Shown here piece after piece: positions 51,522 to 63,810 of a DNA stretch of 64,000 nucleotides (positions are counted from its first letter, which is position 1; each line of letters begins with the position of its first letter). The DNA is from Cladophialophora immunda. Taxonomy: Eukaryota; Ascomycota; Eurotiomycetes; Chaetothyriales; Herpotrichiellaceae. Position numbers and translations under genes: made by a program. The stretch covers positions 205,704-269,703 of the forward strand of contig NW_015622544.1 in NCBI RefSeq assembly GCF_000835495.1, given 5' to 3'. A model generated the notes under the pieces. It ran no database searches. It had not been told where the DNA came from and saw only the letters and a program-made list of their open reading frames with translations.

Positions 51522-53900
51522 TCATGAAGGAGGTGGCCCCTTACCTTGCCCCTGATGCTGGTCCAATAACAGATGCGGCTTGATAAAATCCTCATCCAAC
51601 TGGCGGAACCAAGCAGTGTGGTCCGCCGTTGCTCCCCGTAATAGATTCCTTATCGAACTGCTTGCTCCCGCCAGCGGCGTCGAAGCTCTTTCTGGCTGGG
51701 TAGCTGCTGTGCCCATATCTCCCTGGTCTGCCCCTAAGGGATCACCATCTCCGTTGTTGAGGATAATATCAGGAGCAGAGCGAATGCGAGTGTCGTGAGC
51801 TCCAGGTGGCAGCGACAAAGGAGACTGTTTTCTGCGCGGTGCGGCGGGAGGGAGGTCGAGCTCTGCGGCATCTTCGTCGTCATCGGACGTGGAGCCGCTG
51901 GTGCTACCATTGCCAGACAGCAATTTTCCTTGCTGAGCGGCAATTTCGCGGTCACGCTGAGAGATCGCCGAGTTTTTGCGCTGGCCTCCGGCGTGAAGTG
52001 GGGGAGATCGGCCGTTGCTACTGCTGTAGCCTCTGTCGTTGCGAGCATGTGAGGCTGAGCCATTTGCTTTTCCTTCGCGACTGTTGCCCACGTAGTCAAG
52101 GCCAATAGCCGAGGGCCGGGGATTGTGGCCGAAGCCAGTGCCAGATCGCTTGTAGTATGTACCACCGTTGGCGGTCTCAATATCGAATTCATCGTCCGAG
52201 TCGATCTCCTCGACCACGCCCGTGCGGATGCCCAGAATCTCTAGCATACGGGCCGTTGTCCCGCCGAAAATGATGACGGTCAACACCACCACGACAAGCA
52301 CAGTTGCACGGAGTGCGGGACCTTCGTTGCCTTGTAACCCAGCGGCCAAGGCCACACCGACGGCACCCCGTAGGCCGGCCCAGAACAACATGACCTGATA
52401 GTGCCACGGAAGTTCTTCTGCCACGTCGCGACCACGACGTTTGGCTCGAAGTCGGATGATATAATTGATCGCCTTGGAAAGTGGGAACACGGCCAGCCAC
52501 CGTGCGCCACAGATGCCGACTACGGTAACGAGGATAAACAGCGGTTTGAAAACCAAATCGGTCTCCGTAAATAGCGTAAGTCCAAGGTAGATGAATATGA
52601 AGTTCTCCGACAGCTGGGCAGTGATCTGAAAGACGAATTTCGTGGTAAGTTGCGTCCTTCGGGACATGTTGTAGTATGCGTAATGTTTGAGGGTGATGCC
52701 GCAGAATAAGAGCGACACAATGCCTGGTGACTGGAGTCAGTGTGCTGTAAGAAGTCAGAGGCTTGGGTGAGATGGTACATACCAGACATGTGAACGCCAT
52801 TGGAGAAAAAGTAGCTTGCATATGCGATCAGAACGATGAGACAGCTCTCTATCTTTGGAAACCTGCGCACAAGCGTATACTTCAGAGCGAGCGCAGTCCC
52901 GATGCCCACAACCACCCCAATCACCAAGCTCGTGAAGAAGACGAGTAAGAAGATGCCAATGGCCTCGAACAGGCTGATGATGTTCAAATTCCCAGCAGCT
53001 CCCTCCCTGTATCGCTGGGCAGTCTCGAACAGGACGATGGCAATGGCATCATTGAGGATGGATTCGCCAAAGATGACCGTATAAAGTTTGGGTTCGACCT
53101 TGTATAGGTTGAAGATAGCCAGTATAGTGACGGGGTCGGTGGCGGAGAGGGTTGCGCCAACGGAGATGGCTTCAACCCAGGTAATGGTTAAGCCATCGAA
53201 GGGGATTCGTGTCCACAGCCAGAGTATCAGGCCCAAAGAGACAGCGGAAATGAAGGTGCCGGCGAATGCAAAGGTCAAGATCGTGCCGATATTGCGGAAG
53301 AAGTTTGCCTATGAACCTTTTAGTTGATGTCCACAGTGGGCGTGGATCCAGTCTCTTCGCAAGGCAGCCTACCTGATGTAATTCGTAGCCCGATGCCAGA
53401 ATAATGGGGGGAAGAAGGAGGTTGAAGAAGAACTGGTAATCGAAACTGACGGTGTCTTGGATCGCGGTGCCGGGTGTGATGCGTATGACCAGTCCCACGA
53501 CCATGCCTGGACACTGCGGTCAGCGGTGAAGAAACGTGTCTAGCAATCAGCGAGTACCAGCAAATATAGATATGACGGTTTCATGGACGGCCTGTATTCT
53601 CTTCTGCTGCAAAATATAGCTCGTAAACAGCGCCGCAATAAGCAACATGATCAGAATGAAGAGTGCCCATGACGAAAAGATCTCTTTCTGGCCAGCTTCG
53701 GGAGGGTCTGTCGCGAGCATCAATCAGTGAGGAACCGAAAGGGAATCGGGAGCGGCGAAGCGCATGCAGCGTACCGTCTGGATCGACGTCTTCAACCTGG
53801 CGACCTGTGTCCTGAGAATCAGCGTCATGGTCTCGCAGAGCGGGCGAGGGGTTGCGGTACGGAGAAGATTCAACGTCGCGCCCACCAGCGTTGACGCCAT
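51522..53900 (-). CDS. nhx1: Endosomal/vacuolar Na+/H+ exchanger, Nhx1 type (five exons; N-terminus unresolved)
   Basis: Proton-coupled cation exchanger of the CPA1 family, controlling late-endosome pH and salt storage. Minus-strand exons are 53900-53775, 53707-53558, 53506-53373, 53308-52783 and 52723-51522, with introns of 67, 51, 64 and 59 bp. Motifs: IFSSWALFILIMLLIAALF (first membrane segment), RIQAVHETVISIFAGM, FFFNLLLPPIILASGYEL (amiloride-type site), SVGATLSATDPVT, FGESILNDAIAIVLF with the ion-binding Asn-Asp pair, HMSGIVSLLFCGITLKHYAY, and WAGLRGAVGVALA. A cytosolic tail of about 220 residues ends with WFRQLDEDFIKPHLLL. Problem: the acidic linker before segment 1 (RQVEDVDPDD) is in a frame without an ATG, while the signal-like start at 53900 (MASTLVGATLNLLRTATPRP) is in another frame. 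Either exon 1 contains an indel or the first splice is different from my model. Confidence 0.88.
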
Positions 53901-54777
53901 GTTGGCGCAGAGGTCAAACTAGGTATCATTCGAGAGGGGGCAGCGAGGGCGCAAGCATGGCAGGACGAGCGGCAGAGTGTGCAATGATGGCAGATCAGGA
54001 GTGACAAGAGACCATGTACGGACAACCAGGTGAGAAGTGTAGGCTGCGGCGTATGTGGTTGGAAGTTTGGAGGTTTGGAGACAACAGGCGCAGCGCAAGT
54101 GGATGCGATGTAGAGTGTCTTTACCCTGGCCTCTCTCTCCTCACTTGTACACGTATGGACGAATTACGGACAAAGAGGACAGAGTATTGGACCAACTCCT
54201 CCTCTTCCTCCGCTTCCTCCTCCTCCTACTACGATGGAGCACCTGTTCATGCTTCCCGCTCGCCTCGTCCTCTCCACACGCTCCTTGTCCCCCTCTACCA
54301 TTGGCGGATTCTCCTCCAGATGTATTCATCCAGCCGTGGGTGCCGTCCTCGCCGACTCCTTAGTGATCGCCGTACCCCTTTTTGCGCACCCATCGATGCC
54401 TCCCAGCGTACTCGGTACTCGGTACGCCCCAGTCCCCTGAGGCAGACTCGAGGCGGCATAAAAGAATGGAGGCTCAAGAATATCCGTTGTACAAGCAATA
54501 CTAGTAATCTCACAGCTATACGGAGTACCCGGTACTGAATCTCCTGAGCGAACAAAAAGCCCTTTCTCACGCTACCTCTCTTCTCTCTCCCTCTCTCTCT
54601 TCCATTCCAAAGCCATGCAATCCATGACCGTCCAAATCCACCCTGATGTTTAGAAACCATAGATTGGATGATACGGCCACTCCCTTTGTCCAGATGCAAG
54701 CCCTGATGCAATCCACCCCATGACCGCTTTCCTCGTCTTCAATTTATCTCGTTATGGTACAATAACACATCCATCTA
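53901..54777. other. Intergenic upstream of nhx1
   Basis: No gene supported. A CTCCTCC-type pyrimidine run lies at about 54196-54231 and TACGGAGTAC at 54519-54528; direct GTACTCGGTACTCGGTACG repeats are near 54409-54427. Confidence 0.5.
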
Positions 54778-57700
54778 TCATTCCGCTCCGCTCGCTGCTC
54801 CACTTGTAGTGCCATTCGTCGCAATCCCATTACTGCCGGAGCCCAATGTCAGTCTCAACTTTGTCCCGCCGGCTGGTGCCACGGATCCTCGGGGCGTTCC
54901 CGCACTTGACCCTGCTGCTGTGGAATCACCGTCCGGAAACCCTCTCTCTCCGAGGATGGGGTTTTCTGCAATCTGCTTGGCTACCATCTCATTGCAGTGA
55001 TTCTGTCACAGGTTGTTAGTCACACATTTCAGATCAGATGGGGATGGAAGCCTTACCTCGATGGCAATTGCATCATTATACAGCATGCTGCCGTCCTCAT
55101 TGTACGTCTTGGCGTTCTTTGCCAGCAGCGCAATGTCGTTTTGGAGGTCCCTGAGGCTGGTATATTGGTGGCTGTTGATACGTTTCTCAATCATGTCCAT
55201 AGCGATGGGTTCAGTGATGAAGCTGTAGTAATCCGGATACACTTTCTTCGGTGGCAGCTCCAGGAACGGTCCAATGATCAGTCTTGTTGGCGGTTCGTCA
55301 TCGCTCTCATCTTCGGACTGCTGCTCCGAATCCGAGTCCGGCACTTCGAGAGCCTTGATGGATGCAAACACAGCTTTGAGAGCCTTTTGTAAGGCAGATC
55401 GCTCCGAACTGCTCAGCGCGTCGATGGCAGGCTTGTTGGGTTGCTTCCCTCTCTTACGCTTGGCGGCTGGTGTCTCCTCCTCAATCTCCTCAGCCTTGCG
55501 CTTCTGGCCCGCTGACTTCCGTCCCGGGCCCTTTTTCTTTGGAGGAGGCTCCTCTTCAGAACTTTCGCGTTCTGGCTCAGGTGACGATGCGACACCCGCG
55601 GCTTCTCGCTCACGTTTGAGCTTGTTGCTGCGTCTCTTCTCGATCCGTGCTTGTTTGCGTTTGGCCGCCTCACCAATTGAATCGTCCGAATCATCAACAG
55701 CGGCAAGCCATTGCTCTTCAGTAAGACCGTCGTCATATTTGACTTGCGTTTTGACACGGGCACCGCGACCAGTGTACTCTTCGACCTCTTCTTGAACCGG
55801 ATTGTCTTCGGCCACGTAAATGTCAGGGAGCTCGCTTTCTTCCATCAAACGTGCGAGCGGTCGGCCGGGTCCATATTGGTCGGTTTCTTCACGTTCCTTA
55901 TCCATCTTTTTGAACAGTACCAACTCATCTTCTGTGCGAGCCATGATCTCGTTCAGGTCGTCATCGTCCATCTCCTCTTGATCGCCCACTTGTTCGGCGG
56001 CTTCTGCAGCTTCGAGCAAGGTCTTTAGGAATGCCTCTCGCTCCTCGTTGGTGGACTTGTTGTCAAATTTACCAGCCTGAATGACCTTGCCGTCCATGTC
56101 AAGCTTGAATTGAGCGCGTTCCAGAATTTTCTCCTCCACTGAATTCGAGCTGATGAGACGCAGGATGCGCACTTCATTCTTCTGTCCGATACGGTGAGCA
56201 CGGTCCTGGGCCTGCAAGTCCTGGTGAGGGTTCCAGTCTGAGTCATAGATAATGACAGTATCTGCTGTCTGGAGATTCAGGCCTAGACCGCCTGCACGCG
56301 TCGAAAGAAGAAAGCAGAAGTATGGTGATCCTGGTTCATTGAACACCCGCAACAGTTCAGATCGATCTTCAGCCTTTGTGGCACCGTCAAGTCGGAGGTA
56401 TTGTATGCCTCGGTACCGCAAGAAGTCCTCCATGATGTTCATGATCTGAGTCATCTGGAAGAACATCAATACACGATGACCTGTGGCGTAGAACTTGGGC
56501 AGGATCCTGTCGAGAAGCTCAAATTTACCAGCTGTTCGCCAGATCGAGTCGTTCGTCCCCCTGCCAGGGTTCATCTGGTCTTCCACAGGTTCAAAGACAT
56601 AAGGATGGTTACACAGTTTCCTCAGCTGCATCAACATGTTGCTGAGACCGCGCATGCTGGTCTTACCGCCCTTGCCGTCGGCCACAGCCAGTCGATTGTG
56701 CGTCATCAACTGCATATAAAGCTTGGTCTGAAGAGCTGAGAAGCGACACTTGACAACCCGCTCTTGCTTGTCAGGAAGGTCCTTCTCCACGTCTTTCTTG
56801 AGACGACGGAGCAAGAAAGGCCGCAGAACCTTGTGCAGACGGCGAATAATCAGAAGCTGCTCTTCCTCGCTCAACTCCATCTTGTCTTGCCCGCCAGTGT
56901 TGGCAAAAGGAGTGTTGAACCATTCGTCGAAAGATTTGACTGATTTGAAGATCGTCGGCAAAACGAAATTGAGAAGGGCCCACAATTCGGGCAGGTTGTT
57001 TTGCAGGGGGGTACCAGTCAAGATCAGTCGGTATCTCGTTGTGTAATATTGAGTGATGGTACTGCTCAGCTTCGACTGGGCATTCTTCATTCGGTGGCCT
57101 TCGTCGACGATCATGTGTACCCATTTGATCTTGCTCAAGATAGGGCGGTCCTTGATGATATATTCGTACGTGGTGAGTAAGACCTGAAAATTACCCTGTC
57201 GAATCCTCATTTGTTGCTGTTTCCTGCTATTCGGCGGGCCTTTGTACACGATGCGACTCACAGAGGGAGCCCATTTCTCAAACTCCAGATTCCAGTTGGT
57301 GAGCGTGCTTAGAGGCACAATAACCAGGAATGGACCGGTTTGGCGCTTCTTCTCGATCAAATAAGTGATCAAGCTGATTGTTTGAATGGTCTTTCCCAAG
57401 CCCATTTCGTCGGCCAAGATACCGTTCAGGTTGTTGTTGAATAGGGAGATCATCCACTGCAAGCCTTTGAGCTGGTATTCTTTCAAAGTGCCTCCGACGA
57501 GGATCGAAGGCTGGGCGTTGACCTCTTCTTTAATTCGATGAGCGACGGCATAGTAATCCACCTTGCCACGTCCTTCCTCATCTTCCGAGTCGCCCTCGTC
57601 TTCTTCCTCTTCATCCGTGTACTTGTCTTCGCCCCATTTCTCTGCCGCACTTCTTTGCTGTTGTCTGACAGAGGCAGCTAGTTGCTTCAAGAAACCATCG

Positions 57701-59218
57701 GTCTGTTTGAGAAGATGTGTAATACGAGAATCTTTGGCTTGGCCAAGAAGCTTCAGGTATGTCTCTTCATCGTTTGCCTTCAATGCTTGCAAACGTTGCT
57801 TCGCAGTTCGTTCGATGCGCTTCTGTTCTTCACGCTCCATATGTTGATGATGAGTGACCATCATCCGACCAAGCTTCTGAATACGCGAGCGGTGACTGAT
57901 GGCACTGTTCTTGATATCTTGGGCGTGAGCGACAATGGACTGCAAATGATTCGTTTGTCGAGTCTTTTCCTTGTTCTCTCTAGCGTCGCGTTGCTGTTTC
58001 TCGAGTTTCTCAGTGATGCGAGCTTCACGAAGTGACTGTTTCTTCATCCGACGATGCATTGATCGGTTAGCGGTCATTGCAAGATTGTCGTAGTAGAAAA
58101 GCTCTTGCTGGATTTCGCGGCGGAAGTCTCGCTGTTTCTGGAGCAGACATAGCTTTTTATACTCGATTAGTGCTTTGAGCTTAAGAGAGTCGTCAGCAGT
58201 GGGATCGACGGATTTACTAGTGTCCCAAGATGCGATGTTGACAGGAAGTGCTGCCAACTCAGCCTTTCGGGCTTGGATGCGGTTGTACAGCAGCCGTTCT
58301 TGCTCCTCTCGAACTTGATCAGAGTCAAGGCCAATGGGCAGGATGCTTGGAATCTTTTGTCGTTTGGGGCGCTGTGAATGATCTGAGAAGCTAATCGCCT
58401 TGAAGAGAAGTTCGTAAGGCGACTGATAGGTTTCGAAGAAAGATTTAACTCGAGCAACCTCGGTCGAAGCACCATCCTCCTTCGCTTCGCCAGCGGCATC
58501 TGCCACCTTATCCCCAGAGGGAGTGCTGTCCGTAGGTGTAGCAGTCTGTGGCTTTAGGGAAGGGAATAGTTGTTGCTGTATTCTGGGGTGCAAAGGTTGA
58601 TTCTTGGAAAGTGTCTTGAAAGCAAAAATCTGGGTTCTCAATAAATTCAGCTGTTCCGCTGTGAAGCTGCCATTTGTCTGAGCTGTAGCCCGCTGTGCCT
58701 GTGCTGCAACAGCTTGTGTTGAGTTTGGTCCAGTTGCGCTCGGCGTGGAGGAAGTGGCCCCGTTGATTACCGTGCCTGCTGAATCTTGTTGACCATTGCT
58801 AGTTCCATTTGTTGTCGGAGTATTGGCATTTCCATTAACTTGTAGTCCGGGATGTTGGTTCAATGGCGGTTGCGGTTGATGTTGGGGTTTTTGGGCAGCC
58901 TGCAGTTGCTGAGCCTGGAGTTGTGCCTGCTTTTGCGCCTGCAATTTGCGGTAGTTTTGCTGCTGTTGTACAGCAGTGAGGAATCGATATGCCTTCAAGT
59001 ACTCAGGATCGTTTTCGGGGACATTTTGGGCCTTCATGCGCTGGAATTTCTGTTGCGCTTGTTAGCAGTCGATTATAGTGCATGGTTATTTGGGGTTGGA
59101 AGGCCATTTTGCGAAGCCTACATACCTGATAAACTTCCTGCACTTGGGCTTGGGACAGGTTGGGTGGGAGTGAGGGAACATTGGCCTGCATCGCAGGCGC
59201 GGACTGAACAGAAGTCAT
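54778..59218 (-). CDS. snf21: SWI/SNF-RSC family chromatin remodeling ATPase with bromodomain (Sth1/Snf21 type), three exons
   Basis: DNA translocase that slides or ejects nucleosomes as the motor of the RSC or SWI/SNF complex. Minus-strand exons: 59218-59126 (31 codons), 59049-55057 and 55002-54778; introns of 75 bp (GTATGT...AACAG) and 54 bp (GTAAGG...GACAG). Joined length is 1436 residues. In order: Gln-rich start, QLQ-like segment (EQLNLLRTQIFAFKTL), HSA helix (RDFRREIQQELFYYDNLAMT), SNF2 N-lobe with DEMGLGKTIQ (Walker A) and VDEGHRMKN (DEGH box), helicase C-lobe with STRAGGLGLNLQTADTVI and DRAHRIGQ, SnAC region, acidic/basic linker, then a C-terminal bromodomain (YPDYYSFITEPIAMDMIEKR, KTYNEDGSMLYNDA) completed in the last exon by NHCNEMVAKQI. 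Domain order and length favour Sth1/Snf21 over Snf2, whose N-terminus is much longer; this choice is inference. Confidence 0.94.
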
Positions 59219-60047
59219 GGTGACTTCTCAGCCGGCCCAGGAATTCCGCAAAGTCAAGCAGCTGCAGGTCAAGGCGAACGCTGTAAGTCCTGTCTGAGCA
59301 TCTAATCAGGACGGGTGGCGTTGCTGTCGGTCCTCAGCGGAAGCACAGGACTGGCGCAGCCTCGTGAAGGTGGATGGACGTGGGCGCAGATGGCAGATGG
59401 GAGGGACCCGTGGTGTAGCAGTCCTGGGTGAGGCGAGGTAGGGCGGTTGAGGTGAGGGTGCCTGATTAAAGAGGGGACGAAGAGTCGGCCACCGGGTTCG
59501 GGCGCACTCCTCAAGCGGTGCTGCGAGTTACCAGAGTTCAGTTGAGATGAAAAGAGATGGATGCGACGCGTTGAATGATGATTTTCCCGGCCGAGGGGCC
59601 TTCACGTCTTGGGGGGGAGCGTAACGGAGAACAGATGTGACCCCAAACGAGGTCTGCAAGTAGTAGTTTGCCAAGCGGGCGGCAAACCTTGGTCTTTTCA
59701 TAAAGTCACGTGTCACTGGTCTATCACGTGATATTCCAACGACGCGTCCTCAAAATATACTTTCTTGTCGACCGGGCGGAGATATCTTCAGCAGGTCTAC
59801 GAAGTACAAGCATACAGTTTCGGAATATTTGCGCGGAGTACGGTCCCGAAGCAAATGGCCAAAGATTGATATGCTTGCAAATTCAATCAGTTTATACGTC
59901 ATACAACGCCGCTGTGATGCATTCTCAGCTGGGCCTGGCTCTAGTAGTCACTCTCTGGGCAAGGAAACCTGTCTCGCCCCCGGATCCAGCGCCTGACGCC
60001 GTCTATCAATCCAAACAGCCTTCGTAATCCCCTGCGTACACGATACT
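59219..60047. other. Intergenic, promoter of the remodeler gene
   Basis: Both neighbours are on the minus strand. No gene seen; CACGTG occurs near 59707 and 59725. Confidence 0.45.
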
Positions 60048-61447
60048 TTATGTGAGAACAGTTCTCTTTGCTGGTACAGGAGGAGGGGGTGGCTTCTTTG
60101 AACGTGACGGTGGGGGTGGAGGCGGAACAGCACTCTTCTTGCCGCTCAGAAGATTCACTGATTCGCTGCCATGGGAAGTTGCTGGGGATACAGATTGATC
60201 CCCGTAGCCGCGGTCGGAGCCACTGTTTGTGTACGAGCCCGATTCATCGGCAAAGACATCCTGTTCATCTACGCTTCGCAGCTGCGATCGCGCCGTTCGA
60301 ATCATCAGAGAATCGCTGGGAATGCGTGCAATCCCAGGCCGGGTGGCGGGGGACAGATCCCGAACTGCATGGGAGTCGTTGAACGTGGTAGCTCTGGCAT
60401 AATTCGGGCGGGCTGGCGAATATTCAAGAGTAGGCTGGTCAGCAAAACGGCCGCCCCGATTCGACTTGATAGTCGGGCGCACTTCGATCACTGCTGGCTC
60501 CTCCGCCGGCTCACTTGTCTGAGTGTATGACCGAACGGTGTTTGATCTTGATCGAGGATTGGGACGGCCACTACGACCTGACAGCTGGGCTCTGCGCAGT
60601 ATGTGTTAGATGGGATCTCGCCTTGAGGGGAGCAAATGCCTACCTGGCAGGCCACTGGCTCTTAAGTTGGAGGAGTGCTTCTCTGCATTGGTCATGGTAT
60701 GCTAGTTCAGCGTCAAGGAATGCTGCAAGATCGGCCACGCTCTCGGGGTCGGAGTCGCGAATTTCCTCCATTCTTCGCTGAACATCGTCGGCCGACTCCT
60801 CGTATTTGGCCTTCTGAGTCCGCAGCTCCTCCTCGACGCGGAAATCCTCTTTCTTGGCCTTCTGCATCTTGGCTAGAGAAGTATCATAAGCCAGTCGGCG
60901 CGTCTCAAGTCGTTTGCGAGCGGCCTGGTATTCCTTCAGTTGGACCAGAGACCTCTCGAGAGACTCTAGCCAGGAAGTGGTGGCATTTGTGATGTAGGTT
61001 TCCTGTGTGCGTGCCATCCGTTCCTGGGTTCGACCAAACACTTTGAAGGGTTAGCACGCGATTTTCCTTGTGCAGAGGGCATACCCACTATTGAGACATT
61101 GACCATATTCTGAATCTGTCTCAAAGTCTTCACCATGAGAGATCATGGTCCCGCCCATGTAAGCGATCGGAAGGGTTTTCTCCTTGCCCTCCACCTCGGA
61201 CCGTTTGGAGATGGCTTTGATATAGGCATTCATAGATCGCTGCATTTTTTCGAGACCTGCACAGTGTAGCGATCAGCGCCTGTTCTGCCTGCGATCGTTC
61301 AGCACGAGGGTGATACGCACCCTCCTGGCGGAGGCCCATCTCCACCTCCAGAGCCTTGAAATCGTCGGATACATTGGTCTTGACTTCACCCCCCATGCGC
61401 TCTCCTGCCCATTGCTTGAAACGATCGAGTTTCTTGTTGACATTCAT
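60048..61447 (-). CDS. BAR-domain protein with Pro-rich C-terminus (four exons)
   Basis: Predicted membrane-curvature adaptor of endocytosis or actin patches. Minus-strand exons: 61447-61321, 61256-61089, 61040-60644 and 60591-60048; introns of 64, 48 and 52 bp. Joined length is 411 residues. The N-terminus MNVNKKLDRFKQWAGERMGG matches the endophilin-like start of fungal BAR proteins, followed by LEKMQRSMNAYIKAISKRSE, PIAYMGGTMISHGEDFE and a long helix (LERSLVQLKEYQAARKRLET, ELAYHDQCREALLQLKSQWP) forming the crescent dimer. The C-terminal about 190 residues are disordered and end with VPPPPPPSRSKKPPPPPVPA, ligands for SH3 domains; the protein has no SH3 domain of its own. All three junctions preserve frame and helix continuity. 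Confidence 0.88.
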
Positions 61448-62811
61448 GACTGAGGACGGTCGATGACAATGCCCGTTGGCGGGTGTGGGAGAGAGCGAGA
61501 GGAGATTATAAGAGAGTGCTGATGTTGGGATCGATAAGGGAAGGTGCTATGTTACGCTGTCTGCGGCGATGGTGAGCAACGGAGGGATCGGATCGGACAG
61601 CGTAGTGATTCTAGTCTCGCAATTGGAATGCTGATCAAGGGCTGCGGGAAGATGAGCAAGGGATAGAAGCAAAGTCCGGCGAGCAGCGTGAATGAGGTCA
61701 GAATATAGAGGGAGAATAAACGATTGTCTGCGCTGACGGCGTGGAACAAGAACTGGATCAGGAATCAGGCCTAACGAGGCGGCCCTGGGGACGATGGATG
61801 CTGGATGATGAATTAAATCCCTGCTGTCCGTCGCGGAGGTCTCGTCTCGGTGCCAATTAATGTTGCAGCGACGCGCAAACATGCGTTCAGTCTGATTGAG
61901 TTTCGGAACCCCTTCAGACTTCGAGGTCCACGAGGTCCACTGCGAGAGTTGATGGACGCCAGAGAAGCCAGAGGCCCAGAGCAGCCCAGAGCCACTGGTT
62001 GCCAACAGCGGCCCCTGACTTCAAACTCTTCTGCGGGGGATTCGCCAGCAGCTCCAGCGGTGCCTGAGGGTGCCCAGTGACAGCTCGTGTCCCTCTGAAA
62101 CAATGCGCCACCAACTGAAATTCATCGCTTGGCTTATCTACGAGTAGCTACAAGTCCGTGTCCGCTCTGCTGCCAAAATGGCGCAGGGACAAAAAGAAGC
62201 CATGGTCGACTTTGACTGGGCACAATTGTGGCATAATTTTCCTGGCCTCTACCACTACGATACTTACCGCCAGTACCGAGCGCTCGTATGTCCCCGGCCG
62301 TTTCTCGTCGCCGAACCCCGTAAGCATTATTACCATGCATATGGCCGCCATGTAAGCATGGACGTCTGAGTTGCATATGGGTGTTCTCGTGACACCTTTT
62401 CTTTTGGGAAGAAAAGGGGGGATTTCCAACATTGACACGCCACAAGATTCGCGGTCTACGGCTGAGGACTTCTACAACAAAGAAAAAAAGGGGGTGATCG
62501 ACTTTGTCATATAATCGGTTTCGGTCACTGTGAGGTTCTGGAGATGACGGCAATCTCCCTTGCTCGCGCCCTGCAGAATCTTCTCATCGTCTCAATCCGA
62601 TCTTCATTGCGGAAATGGCGACCGCAACCCCAGGCTATCTAGCTTCAACTAGCACCTGTTCAATGACAATGCATCTATTAGCATTTTTCCGGACGTCGGA
62701 GCTTTGAACCCTTTTCCACTTCCGTGTTGTGTGCTGGTGTCGCAAATGCCGTAAAAGAGCCGTAACACAGTCCACGCCGTTTTCTGGAAGTCCCCCGTAC
62801 AAACATCACAT
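61448..62811. other. Intergenic of about 1.4 kb
   Basis: Promoter of the BAR gene (minus) and 3' flank of the uL2 gene (minus). A 63-codon plus-strand frame at 62178-62369 starts in a good context (CCAAAATGGCG) but matches nothing I know. No repeats seen. Confidence 0.5.
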
Positions 62812-63810
62812 CTACTCCTTGGTCTTCTGGGTACCACGTAGCAAACCAGTCCTCCGGGCAGCAATAAGACCGGCTTTTTGACCTTGGGCCGCGTACCGCG
62901 AAATGGTCGAGGCCTTGCCGATGTGCTGATGGTTACCACCACCGTGGGGATGGTCAACGGGGTTCATGGCAACACCACGAGTCTTGGGCCAGGAGTTGCG
63001 CTTGACGGCGAACTTGTGCTTTGCGCGGGAAGCCTCTGTACCCTCTTGTTAGCTCCTTCCGACTGTCAGATAGGCAATGGCCATGCACATACTGAGCATA
63101 GGCTTGTCGGTACGTCCGCCACCAGCGACGATACCGATCATGCCTCGAGCAGAACTGAGAACAACTTTCTTTGCACCACTGGGGAGCTTGACCCTGGTCT
63201 TGCCCTCATCTGGGTTGTGTCCAATCACAGTCACATAGTTGCCCGAAGTTCGTCCCAAAGCGCCTCGGTCACCGGTCTTCTCTTCCACGTTCGAAACCAC
63301 TGTTCCTTCGGGGACTGCGCCCAAGGGGAGGATGTTGCCAATGTTCAATGCTGCATTCTTGCCGGCGTAGATGAATTCTGATGTCCCCAAGCAGTCAGCC
63401 GTTGCATCAATTTATGAGTCCTAAGACGAAGAATAACGCCGCAGCGAACACCTACGGCCAGTAAAAAGTCCCTCGTTGGCAATGAAGGTTTCGGTCTTGA
63501 GGCCATATTTGTAGGGCGAGCGGAACTGGACACGCGCGAGCGGTGCACCTCGACCTGGATCATGGATGATTTCAGACACTACGCCGCGAATGTATCCATG
63601 ACGCTCCGAATAATCGAGCTGTCGAAACTTGGCAGCTCCTTTTCTCAACCTGGTATGACTGGCTGTTGCGAGGCGTCAGTACAGGGACAAAAACCAATTG
63701 TGCAGAGTTTGTGAGCGCAAAGCAGAGATTCCGGCTGCGGTGTAGACGAGGAGGTACTGACTGAAGATGGATCCGCGCCCTTTGCGCTGGTTCCGAATGA
63801 CTCTACCCAT
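62812..63810 (-). CDS. rpl2: 60S ribosomal protein uL2 (Rpl2/L8), four exons
   Basis: Large-subunit protein near the peptidyl transferase centre. Minus-strand exons: 63810-63762, 63662-63456, 63377-63093 and 63035-62812; introns of 99, 77 and 57 bp, all GT...AG. Joined length is 254 residues, the standard eukaryotic size. The sequence is textbook: [105 protein letters not shown], then [20 protein letters not shown] with the conserved His-rich loop, and [14 protein letters not shown] at the end. The donor at 63455 (GTAGGT), not the one 4 nt later, restores TGQF. Introns near the start codon are usual for ribosomal protein genes. Confidence 0.97.

Noticed and set aside
61547..62005. Minus-strand frame of 152 codons upstream of the BAR gene
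   Set aside because: It lies in the likely 5' region of the BAR gene and reads as low-coherence sequence without motifs.
62178..62369. 63-codon plus-strand frame in good start context
   Set aside because: It is short, matches no family I know, and no splice continuation was evident.
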